A stretch of 64,000 nucleotides of DNA from Algorimicrobium sediminis (GTDB lineage: Bacteria > Bacteroidota > Bacteroidia > Flavobacteriales > Flavobacteriaceae), in NCBI RefSeq assembly GCF_042684585.1, contig NZ_JBHULS010000003.1:248001-312000 (forward strand), given 5' to 3'. The notes beneath the pieces were generated by a model. The model was not told the DNA's origin, made no database searches, and was given only the letters and a program-made list of their open reading frames with translations. A program made the position numbers and the translations under genes. Position 1 is the first letter of the stretch. Every line of letters starts with the position of its first letter. Of this stretch, positions 34,930-42,449 are shown piece by piece.

Positions 34930-35321
34930 AGAAGGAAAAGCACACAAGAAAGTTAATCCCAATTTTCCATTGCGTGGGTTTGTGATGTACCCCAAATGTA
35001 ATAAACCACTTTCAGCGAGCACCTCTAAAGAATGTAATGGTTATTATTCTTACTACCACTGTTTTTATTCTTTTGATGTTCGGATCAAAAAAGTAGCCAT
35101 GGATGCTTGGTTCATAAGTTTTCTTAAATCCATTTCACTTGAAAAAATGTTTATACTCTACTTATTAAATTAACCAAAGAGAACTTTGACAAGACTGATA
35201 GGGATAGCACCATAGGACCAAAACATTACAAAAAAATCAAGAATCCTGAAACCATTCTCGAAAAAATGAAAGACTTGTACATTGATGGTGATCTTAACAA
35301 AAAGGCATATTCAAAGACATA
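34930..35321 (+). pseudogene. Decayed large serine recombinase (C-terminal part)
   Basis: Two frames carry the hallmarks of a serine recombinase C-terminus: first the zinc-ribbon region FPLRGFVMYPKCNKPLSAST with GYYSYYHC following, then a coiled segment in another frame ending KMKDLYIDGDLNKKAYSK. In living members the ribbon has CPKC and HC...C; here the first and last Cys are gone, and the catalytic N-terminal domain is missing. It is thus dead. It ends inside the right direct repeat, the position expected for an integrase near an attachment site. Confidence 0.7.
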
Positions 35322-35423
35322 AAACACCAGTTACAAACAAAAACCCCTACACAATTTTAAAAAAAAGACATAAAAAAATCCGTAATCAACTGACAAACAA
35401 TTGTATTACGGATTTAATGTGTA
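35309..35423. repeat. Right 115-bp direct repeat of the genomic island
   Basis: Second copy of 25512-25625 (113 of 115 positions equal). It ends at the last bases of tRNA-Leu and contains the tRNA's terminator-like hairpin. Confidence 0.95.
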
Positions 35424-35506
35424 CTGAAGACGGGACTTGAACCCGTACGTCCTAAACGGACATTGGATTTTAAGTCCAACGTGTCTACCAATTCCACCAC
35501 TTCAGC
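35422..35506 (-). tRNA. tRNA-Leu (anticodon TAA)
   Basis: 85 bases with a long variable arm. Acceptor GCTGAAG pairs with CTTCAGT (one G-U), anticodon stem TTGGA/TCCAA with loop CTTAAAA gives TAA, T-loop GGGTTCAAGTCCC. CCA is not encoded. The right island repeat starts at its 3' end. Confidence 0.97.
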
Positions 35507-35532
35507 ATTGGAATTTATTTTTAAAAAACTGG

Positions 35533-35604
35533 AGCGAAAGACGGGATTTGAACCCGCGACCTCCACCTTGGCAAGGTGATGCTCTACCCCTGAGCTACTT
35601 TCGC
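35533..35604 (-). tRNA. tRNA-Gly (anticodon GCC)
   Basis: 72 bases; acceptor GCGAAAG/CTTTCGC, anticodon loop TTGCCAA, T-loop GGGTTCAAATCCC. CCA is encoded (35530-35532). First tRNA of the pair, 26 bases before tRNA-Leu. Confidence 0.97.
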
Positions 35605-35663
35605 ATTTTGCAATGAACGTTTCGAGTTGTATCTCGATGTGGCTATCTGCCGTATTGCGGTTG

Positions 35664-35693
35664 CAAATTTAGTATATTATTGCGAATAGCAAA
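35664..35693 (-). promoter_or_regulatory. Promoter of the tRNA-Gly/tRNA-Leu unit
   Basis: TTTG (35690-35693), 18-base spacer, TAAATTTG (35664-35671) on the minus strand: a full match to the Bacteroidota consensus. It lies close behind the mutS stop codon. Confidence 0.75.
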
Positions 35694-35717
35694 ACCTTTT
35701 TTAAAAAATTATGCAAT

Positions 35718-38339
35718 TTATTTTTGTGTCTTCGGCTTCTTAATAAGCATTCGTTTTATCTCATTTAACTTCATTAAAGCCTCTACAGGCGTAAGTACAT
35801 CTATATCAGTATGTAAAATTTCTTGCTTTATGGTTTCTAAAAGCGGATCGTCTAGATTAAAAAAACTTAATTGCATATCGTCCTGCTTAAAACTTTTTAC
35901 CTTGTCGGTTAATTCTTCACTGGAATGCGATTTTTCTAGTTTTTTTAATAAGCTGTTTGCTCTATTTAAAACCTGCTGCGGCATACCTGCCATTTTAGCC
36001 ACATGAATACCAAAGCTATGCTGACTACCGCCTGGCACTAATTTCCGAAGGAATAACACATTGTTATCCAATTCTTTTACCGATACATTGTAATTTTTTA
36101 TGCGTTCAAAAGTATCGGTCATTTCATTTAATTCATGATAATGGGTAGCAAACAGCGTTTTAGCCTTGGTTGGATGCTCATGTAAATACTCGCTTATAGC
36201 CCATGCAATAGAAATTCCGTCGTATGTACTGGTACCTCTACCTATTTCATCGAGCAACACCAAACTGCGTTCAGACAGGTTGTTTAATATAGAGGCCGTT
36301 TCATTCATTTCTACCATAAATGTGGACTCCCCCATTGAAATATTATCGCTTGCACCAACCCGCGTAAAAATTTTATCTACCAAACCAATGCGTGCAGCTT
36401 TTGCCGGTACAAAACTGCCGGTTTGTGCCAAAAGTACAATTAGGGCTGTTTGCCGCAATATGGCCGATTTACCAGACATATTTGGCCCCGTAATCATAAT
36501 TATTTGCTGCTTTTCTCTGTCCAGAAAAACACTATTTGTTATGTACGATTCGCTTGGTGGTAATTGTTTTTCAATAACAGGATGGCGTCCTTCTTGTATG
36601 TCTAAATCGAAGGAGTTATCTATTTCGGGGTACACATAGTTGTTGTCCATTGCTAGTTGCGCAAAACCGCATAAACAGTCCAATTGCCCAATTAAAAAAG
36701 CGTTTTGTTGCACCGGTTTTATATAGTTGGCCATCCACAAAATTAAATCGGAAAACAACTGCTGCTCCATAGCTAAAATTCGCTCCTCGGCTCCTAAAAT
36801 TTTGGCTTCGTATTCCTTTAACTCTTCCGTAATATAGCGCTCTGCGTTTACCAAAGTCTGTTTTCTAATCCATGTTTCTGGCACCTTATCTTTGTGGGTG
36901 TTTCTTACTTCAATATAGTACCCAAAAACATTATTGGACGCTATTTTTAACGAACTAATTCCGGTGCGTTCCGTTTCTCGTTTTAGCATATTATCTAAAT
37001 ACTGCTTTCCGGAGCTAGATAAATTTCGGAGCGTATCTAATTCTTCCGAAAACCCTTTGGCAATAGTAAAACCTTTTAAAATGTTTACAGGCGCATCTTC
37101 TTGAATGGTTTCAGCTATTTTTTTTCGAAGCATGTCGCAACTTTGCAAGGTATCGCCTATAATTTTTAAGGCATCGTTTGTACAATTGCTAGCCAGTTCT
37201 TTTATTGGCACAATAGCTTCTAAAGAGTTTTTTAGTTGAATTACTTCCCGCGGATTTACTTTAGCTGTTGCAATTTTTGAAATTAAACGCTCTAAATCGC
37301 CTATTTGCTTAATATGATTTTGAATTTTCTGAAGCACCGTTTTGTTTTCAGTTAAATAAGCCACCACCTCGTGGCGTTGCTTTATTTTTGCTTCATCTTT
37401 TAAAGGTAGTGCCAACCAGCGTTTAAGCATCCGGCCGCCCATGGGTGAAATGGTTTTATCTATTATCTGTAAAAGCGTTACAGCGTTTGCATTTGTAGAT
37501 TGGTACAACTCCAAATTGCGAATGGTAAATTTATCCATCCAAACATAGGCGTTTTCGGCAATTCTGCTAATAGCTGTAATGTGCTGCAATTTGTTATGCT
37601 GGGTTTCGCCTAAATAATGCAAAATAGCTCCCGATGCCACAATACCAGCTTGCAAATCGTGAACGCCAAAGCCTTTTAACGTAATGGTGTCAAAATGTTT
37701 TAATAAGGTTTCTTGGGCATAATCGGTTTGATAAATCCAATCTTCTAAATAAAAGGTATGGTAATCGGATCCAAATGTATCGGTAAAAAAACGGCGTTTT
37801 TGCTTGGATACTAACACCTCGCTCGGGCTAAAATTTTGAAGTAATTTATCAATATACTCGGCGTCGCCTTCCGCGGTTAAAAATTCGCCTGTTGAAATAT
37901 CTAAAAATGAAATTCCAATAACCGATTTACCCACATATACCGAACACAAAAAGTTATTAGATTTCGATATTAAAACCTCATCGTTTAGTGCAACACCAGG
38001 CGTTACCAATTCGGTTACACCGCGCTTTACAATGGTTTTGGTTTGTTTAGGGTCTTCTAACTGGTCGCAAATAGCTACCCGCTCGCCAGCTTTTACTAGT
38101 TTGGGTAAGTACGTGTTTAAAGAATGATGCGGAAACCCTGCTAATTCGGTTTCGCTGTCGCTTCCCGCACCGCGTTTGGTTAAAATAATTCCTAAAATAC
38201 CCGCCGTTTTAACAGCATCTGCGCCAAAGGTTTCATAAAAATCGCCCACACGAAATAACAACAACGCATCTGGGTATTTAGCCTTAATAGCATTGTACTG
38301 TTTCATTAACGGGGTTTCCTTTTTTGCTTTCTTTGCCAC
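35718..38339 (-). CDS. mutS: DNA mismatch repair protein MutS
   Basis: 873 residues, normal MutS length. MutS recognises base mismatches and loops and recruits MutL. The mismatch-reading Phe-x-Glu motif is in VGDFYETF (Phe34, Glu36). Further: connector, lever and clamp domains, then the ATPase with Walker A GPNMSGKSA, Walker B LVLLDEIGRGTSTYDG and FATHYHEL, and the C-terminal helix-turn-helix dimerisation region. Intact, so the lineage is not a mutS mutator. Separated from the tRNA promoter by a short gap. Confidence 0.97.
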   Translation of the reverse strand: MAKKAKKETPLMKQYNAIKAKYPDALLLFRVGDFYETFGADAVKTAGILGIILTKRGAGSDSETELAGFPHHSLNTYLPKLVKAGERVAICDQLEDPKQTKTIVKRGVTELVTPGVALNDEVLISKSNNFLCSVYVGKSVIGISFLDISTGEFLTAEGDAEYIDKLLQNFSPSEVLVSKQKRRFFTDTFGSDYHTFYLEDWIYQTDYAQETLLKHFDTITLKGFGVHDLQAGIVASGAILHYLGETQHNKLQHITAISRIAENAYVWMDKFTIRNLELYQSTNANAVTLLQIIDKTISPMGGRMLKRWLALPLKDEAKIKQRHEVVAYLTENKTVLQKIQNHIKQIGDLERLISKIATAKVNPREVIQLKNSLEAIVPIKELASNCTNDALKIIGDTLQSCDMLRKKIAETIQEDAPVNILKGFTIAKGFSEELDTLRNLSSSGKQYLDNMLKRETERTGISSLKIASNNVFGYYIEVRNTHKDKVPETWIRKQTLVNAERYITEELKEYEAKILGAEERILAMEQQLFSDLILWMANYIKPVQQNAFLIGQLDCLCGFAQLAMDNNYVYPEIDNSFDLDIQEGRHPVIEKQLPPSESYITNSVFLDREKQQIIMITGPNMSGKSAILRQTALIVLLAQTGSFVPAKAARIGLVDKIFTRVGASDNISMGESTFMVEMNETASILNNLSERSLVLLDEIGRGTSTYDGISIAWAISEYLHEHPTKAKTLFATHYHELNEMTDTFERIKNYNVSVKELDNNVLFLRKLVPGGSQHSFGIHVAKMAGMPQQVLNRANSLLKKLEKSHSSEELTDKVKSFKQDDMQLSFFNLDDPLLETIKQEILHTDIDVLTPVEALMKLNEIKRMLIKKPKTQK

Positions 38340-38457
38340 TGTATAACTATTTATATATTACTTTTGTCTGCTTTAAAAGATTGCTAAAATACTTATTTAA
38401 TTAAGGTTTTTAAAGCCAAGATACTATAAGTTTATACACGTTTTACACCACATAACC

Positions 38458-38994
38458 ATGCGAAAGTTAAAAAACAGCGAACTGGATCGGTTAAGTATAG
38501 CCGAATTTAAAGATACAGCAAAAACACCAATTATAATTATTTTAGACAATATAAGAAGCTTAAATAATATTGGCTCGGTTTTTAGGACAGCCGATGCTTT
38601 TTTAATTGAAAAAATTTACTTGTGTGGTATTACGGCCCAACCACCGCATAAAGACATACATAAAACCGCTTTAGGCAGTACCGACGCGGTTGCTTGGGAA
38701 TACGCAAAAGACACCCTGGATGTGGTAACCAAACTACAGCAGGAAGGCGTACAAATTTGCGCTATTGAACAAGCGGAACAGGCTACCATGCTCCACCAAT
38801 TTAAACCAAAAGCCAACACCAAATATGCTTTGGTTTTTGGTAATGAGGTAAAAGGCGTTGCCCAAAACGTTGTAAATGCCAGTGAGGTTGTATTGGAAAT
38901 TCCGCAGTTTGGCACCAAGCATTCCCTAAATATTGCTGTAAGCTGCGGTGTGGTTGTTTGGGATGTGTTTTCGAAACTGAAACAGCTTCCATAA
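38458..38994 (+). CDS. SpoU/TrmH-family RNA 2'-O-methyltransferase
   Basis: 178 residues. SPOUT methyltransferase motifs in order: LDNIRSLNNIGSVFRTADAF (motif 1, with the catalytic Arg), LVFGNEVKGV (motif 2) and IPQFGTKHSLNIAVSCGVVV (motif 3, the SAM-binding knot). No extra N-terminal RNA-binding domain. Short members like this methylate tRNA or rRNA riboses; the exact position cannot be read off. Divergent from mutS. Confidence 0.88.
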   Translation: MRKLKNSELDRLSIAEFKDTAKTPIIIILDNIRSLNNIGSVFRTADAFLIEKIYLCGITAQPPHKDIHKTALGSTDAVAWEYAKDTLDVVTKLQQEGVQICAIEQAEQATMLHQFKPKANTKYALVFGNEVKGVAQNVVNASEVVLEIPQFGTKHSLNIAVSCGVVVWDVFSKLKQLP

Positions 38995-39068
38995 TTACAT
39001 GTCATTGCAATGTTTCCTGTTTAGGTGCACCCATACCCTGTAATGAATCCTAAAAATATGGCAATAGG

Positions 39069-39695
39069 CTACAAGCTTATTGAAAATATAATACCAACTG
39101 TATTTACGTTTTTAAGCTTTTGCTTATCGGTAATGGCTTGGTTGCTTTCGGTACTTATTTTACTAAAATCGGATAGGCCGTTGTAATGCATTCCCACTTG
39201 AAAATTTGGTAACATATTAAATAGGAACCCCACACCAAATTGAGCACCTAAATTCCAGCCACTGTACAAATTTTTTTCGGTTTCATTTAAATAGCGGTAG
39301 CTGTCTTTTATAATAGTTTGCCCATACAAACCTATACTAACAACCACATTAAAATTATTTAACACCTCCGAACTCATAGTTACCAGTGCAGGTATTTTTA
39401 AATATGATCGTTCGTGATAAAAATTCCCTAGCGTGTTAAATCCGTTTCCGCTTAACTCATTTATACCAATACCTGTAGCGAAACCTATTTTTTCATTTAG
39501 TTTGTAATTTAATAAAATGTCGCCACTGTTACTATTTAAATTATAATTTGGTTCATTGTTATTTTCAACCATTGCAAATCCAATACCGCCGTAACCTATT
39601 ATATTAAATTTAGACGCCTTTTCGGTTTCTTGCCCTTGCCCCGTAAAAAACACGAACAGTAAAAGGACCACAAGTATGCTTTTAAATGTATTCAT
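39069..39695 (-). CDS. Outer membrane β-barrel protein
   Basis: 208 residues with a signal peptide (about 1-21, ending FFTGQGQ) followed by alternating strands rich in Gly, Tyr and Phe (FNIIGYGGIGFAMVE, KIGFATGIGINELSG, NLGAQFGVGFLFNM) and ending in a hydrophobic strand with C-terminal aromatic-like pattern (VNTVGIIFSISL). This is the look of eight-stranded PorT/OmpW-like barrels of Bacteroidota. Substrate unknown. The 360-base gap upstream has no supported gene or clear promoter. Confidence 0.7.
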   Translation of the reverse strand: MNTFKSILVVLLLFVFFTGQGQETEKASKFNIIGYGGIGFAMVENNNEPNYNLNSNSGDILLNYKLNEKIGFATGIGINELSGNGFNTLGNFYHERSYLKIPALVTMSSEVLNNFNVVVSIGLYGQTIIKDSYRYLNETEKNLYSGWNLGAQFGVGFLFNMLPNFQVGMHYNGLSDFSKISTESNQAITDKQKLKNVNTVGIIFSISL

Positions 39696-40056
39696 ATCAG
39701 TTGTATGTTAATTTACACTAATTGGTTTTTAGTATTAAAAAAACCACTTCGTAAAGATACTACGAAATTTAGTAAATATATAAAATCGCATTTTCAAACA
39801 ACATCAAAAACCTTATTAAGCACCTGCCAGAGTCGTGTTGATTACTTCAACAAAAACTTTAACACAATTCAAATAAATAATTTGAAATTGTTAACATACT
39901 AACATCATAAAAAAGTGTAACTTTCAGTTTTACAAATAATTACATTTTAATAAGCGCTGTTAAATTTTTATTTTGAATGAACTAATTCACTTAAAAGCCC
40001 TATTTAAATAACACAAAAAAAACGCGCTGTTATATCTGTAAGCAATAGCCTGTATT

Positions 40057-40425
40057 ATGAAAACACTTTACAACTCTATTTTATGTTTTGCCCTATTACT
40101 TGTTGGTAGTCTGGCCAGCGCCCAAACCAATGACTCCAACAAAACAGCCGAAAATTTGGAAATAACCCCAATAACCAATTTAAAAAATAATACCAGCGCT
40201 TATATTAAAGGGCAAGTTGAAAAAATTCTGGACAACGACACTTTCAGAATTAAAGATAATTCTGGCAGTATTGCGGTTTATACGGGCTGGAAAAACACCA
40301 ACCTTGTTACAGTTGGGCAACAGGTAATTGTAAAAGGCGTTTTAGATTCTGGGCTTTTTAAGGAGTTTTATGCCTCTGAAATAAAAATTAACAAGGAGCC
40401 GTTTAAAACACTAACCCCCGATTAG
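40057..40425 (+). CDS. Periplasmic OB-fold protein (YdeI/BOF-like)
   Basis: 122 residues; signal peptide 1-23 (ending LASAQ). The mature part (ITPITNLKNNTSAYIKGQVE, FRIKDNSGSIAVYTGW, VGQQVIVKGVLD) follows the pattern of bacterial OB-fold (BOF/YgiW) domains, small periplasmic proteins involved in stress tolerance or ligand binding. Assignment is by pattern. Convergent with the folK-dNK gene. Confidence 0.6.
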   Translation: MKTLYNSILCFALLLVGSLASAQTNDSNKTAENLEITPITNLKNNTSAYIKGQVEKILDNDTFRIKDNSGSIAVYTGWKNTNLVTVGQQVIVKGVLDSGLFKEFYASEIKINKEPFKTLTPD

Positions 40426-40454
40426 CTAGGGTAAAAACGAACAAAATTTTGTAA

Positions 40455-41585
40455 TTAGGCTTTACAAATTTCATCTAAAACCCAAAAATAATCTTCCCGA
40501 TTGTTAACAAAATCACGGTTGGAGATATCTATTATTTTTACATTTAGTGTGTCCTGACTTTTTAAAAAGCTTAAATATCCAGCGTTAATTTTTTCCAAAT
40601 AATCATCCTTAATATTCTGCTCGTAATCGCGCCCGCGTTTTTTTATGTTTTCTTGTAGCCGCTGTGTGTTTTGATACAAATAAATATACAGTTCTGGTTT
40701 GGCAATATCTTTATACATTAAGTAGAACAAGCGTCTGTACAATTTAAACTCGTCCTCGGGGAGCGTAATTTTAGAGAATATTAACGATTTATAAATATCG
40801 TAATCACTTACTATAAAATCTTTAAATAAATCCAACTGAGACAGGTCGTCGCTAATTTGCTGGTATCTGTCGGCTAAAAAACTCATTTCTAAGGTAAATG
40901 CATACCGCTTAGCATCTTCGTAAAACTTTGGTAAAAACGGATTATCTGCAAAACGCTCCAAAATTAATTTAGCATTAAATTCGGCTGCAATCATGGTAGC
41001 CAAACTGGTTTTTCCAGCGCCAATATTACCCTCTATAGCCAAGTAATTAAATTTTGAAATCGGGTATTTTTTATTCGGATTTTTCAACCAAATATTAATA
41101 GCTGTCACGGCACTTTCATCCTGGCATGTTGCTAATAGCTCTGCCATGGTTTGCTGTAATACAGGATGCGTTTCTTTAGCTGCAATATCTACTAGTGGCT
41201 GCAAAACAAAGCGCCTATTAGCCAACTCTGGATGCGGTACTGTTAAGGTTTCTGTTTGTACGCGCAAGTTGTTAAAAAACAAAATATCTAAGTCAATAAC
41301 ACGCGATTCGTAACCCGTTTGTTTGCTTTTAACACGGCCCATCTGGATTTCTATTTGTTGTAAAAGCTCTAAAACTGTTTCTACAGAAAAATCGGTTTTC
41401 ACACAAATACAGGTATTCAGAAAATCGGCTCCACTAAACCCTAAAGCTGGTGTATTGTACACTTTGGCAATTACATGTACCTTGCCAATACGCTTGTAAA
41501 TAAGGTTAATAGCTTCTTGCAAATGCTTAAATCGGTCGCCTTTATTACTTCCTAATGCAATGTATGTGGTATTTGTCTGAATCAT
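40455..41585 (-). CDS. folK: Bifunctional HPPK (FolK) and deoxynucleoside kinase
   Basis: 376 residues from the ATG at 41583-41585; the longer open frame is not family-like. Residues 1-160 are FolK, which pyrophosphorylates 6-hydroxymethyl-dihydropterin for folate synthesis: TYIALGSNKGDRFKHL, ESRVIDLDILFFNN and VPHPELANRRFVLQPL. Residues 175-376 are a deoxynucleoside kinase: P-loop AIEGNIGAGKTSLAT, LERFADNPFLPKFY, FLADRYQQI, and the LID-like RGRDYEQNI. It phosphorylates deoxynucleosides in salvage. The fusion joins folate synthesis with dNTP salvage and is known in Bacteroidota. Divergent from the queuosine transporter gene. Confidence 0.9.
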   Translation of the reverse strand: MIQTNTTYIALGSNKGDRFKHLQEAINLIYKRIGKVHVIAKVYNTPALGFSGADFLNTCICVKTDFSVETVLELLQQIEIQMGRVKSKQTGYESRVIDLDILFFNNLRVQTETLTVPHPELANRRFVLQPLVDIAAKETHPVLQQTMAELLATCQDESAVTAINIWLKNPNKKYPISKFNYLAIEGNIGAGKTSLATMIAAEFNAKLILERFADNPFLPKFYEDAKRYAFTLEMSFLADRYQQISDDLSQLDLFKDFIVSDYDIYKSLIFSKITLPEDEFKLYRRLFYLMYKDIAKPELYIYLYQNTQRLQENIKKRGRDYEQNIKDDYLEKINAGYLSFLKSQDTLNVKIIDISNRDFVNNREDYFWVLDEICKA

Positions 41586-41657
41586 AACGGAGGCCAAAAT
41601 AACTAAAAGAAAATTTAATAGTTTATATTTACGGAGCCTTTTTATCCACAAAAATCC

Positions 41658-42362
41658 ATGACCCCAAAAGACAAGCAACTCTCCCTCCGAATTTATTTAT
41701 TATTAGCCACTTTGTTTATTACCTCGTTGGTGGTATCGAATTTAATTTTTCAGAAGTTTTTTTATTGGTATCCTTTAAATTTACGCATACTAGATACCCA
41801 GCTTTTTGAAATTTCGGTGGGCATTTTACCTTATCCCGTTACCTTTTTAATAACCGATTTAATAAGTGAAATTTATGGTAAAAAGGCAGCCAACCAAGTG
41901 GTTACCCTTGGTATTTTTGCCTCGTTGTTTTCTATGCTTATTGTGTACACGGCCAATGTGGTGCCAGCAACACCATGGTCTCCGGTGGACGACACTTTAT
42001 TTAAAACCGTTTTTGGCAACACTGCCATTGCTGTTTTAGCCAGTATGCTAGCCTATTTATTTGCACAATTTGTAGATATTCACATTTATCATTTTTGGAA
42101 ACGCCTTACAAAAGGAAAACATCTTTGGTTTCGGAACAATTTTTCAACATTTTTCTCTCAATTTGTGGATACGAGCACCATTTTATTGCTTTTGTGTTCT
42201 TTTAATATTATTGCTTGGCATAAATTTGCAGGACTATTACTAGCCGGATTTTTGTTTAAAGTTTTAATAGCCTTATTGGATACACCTTTTTTATACCTTG
42301 GCGTGTATTTGTTTAGAAAACGTTTTAATTTAAAACCCAACCAGGAACTAAACCCATTTTAA
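41658..42362 (+). CDS. Queuosine precursor transporter (YhhQ/VUT family)
   Basis: 234 residues, about six membrane helices. Family motifs: LLATLFITSLVVSNLIFQKF at the N-terminus, VGILPYPVTFLITDLISEIY (the signature region) and a C-terminal LLAGFLFKVLIALLDTPFLY. YhhQ proteins take up preQ0/preQ1 or queuine for tRNA modification. Starts 72 bases from the divergent folK-dNK start. Confidence 0.88.
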   Translation: MTPKDKQLSLRIYLLLATLFITSLVVSNLIFQKFFYWYPLNLRILDTQLFEISVGILPYPVTFLITDLISEIYGKKAANQVVTLGIFASLFSMLIVYTANVVPATPWSPVDDTLFKTVFGNTAIAVLASMLAYLFAQFVDIHIYHFWKRLTKGKHLWFRNNFSTFFSQFVDTSTILLLLCSFNIIAWHKFAGLLLAGFLFKVLIALLDTPFLYLGVYLFRKRFNLKPNQELNPF

Positions 42363-42400
42363 TATTAAACTTTTATTAAACATTTGGTTAGCCACATCCA

Positions 42401-42420
42401 TTACGCTAGTTTAAGCGTAA
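42401..42420. promoter_or_regulatory. Inverted repeat upstream of the AsmA-like gene
   Basis: TTACGCT, six bases, AGCGTAA; it overlaps a TAGTTTAA segment that could be a -7 element with TTTG twenty bases ahead. Could be an operator or an mRNA hairpin. Confidence 0.35.
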
Positions 42421-42449
42421 ATTCTAATAAAAGCGTTTAAAAAACACGT

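Larger units (their letters stand above)
25512..35423. mobile_element. 9.9-kb genomic island inserted at the 3' end of tRNA-Leu
   Basis: The segment lies between two almost identical direct repeats, the right one ending within the last two bases of tRNA-Leu. It has noticeably higher A+T than its neighbours, carries accessory genes (KAP NTPase, GIY-YIG, DUF2779) and broken plus-strand genes, including a dead serine recombinase at the right end. Flanking DNA is ordinary housekeeping sequence. Together these make a decaying integrative element likely; that the repeats are true attachment sites is inference. Confidence 0.75.

Noticed and set aside
39705..39902. 65-residue open frame in the gap upstream of the β-barrel gene
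   Set aside because: No promoter, no recognisable composition or domain, A/T-rich intergenic DNA; likely chance.
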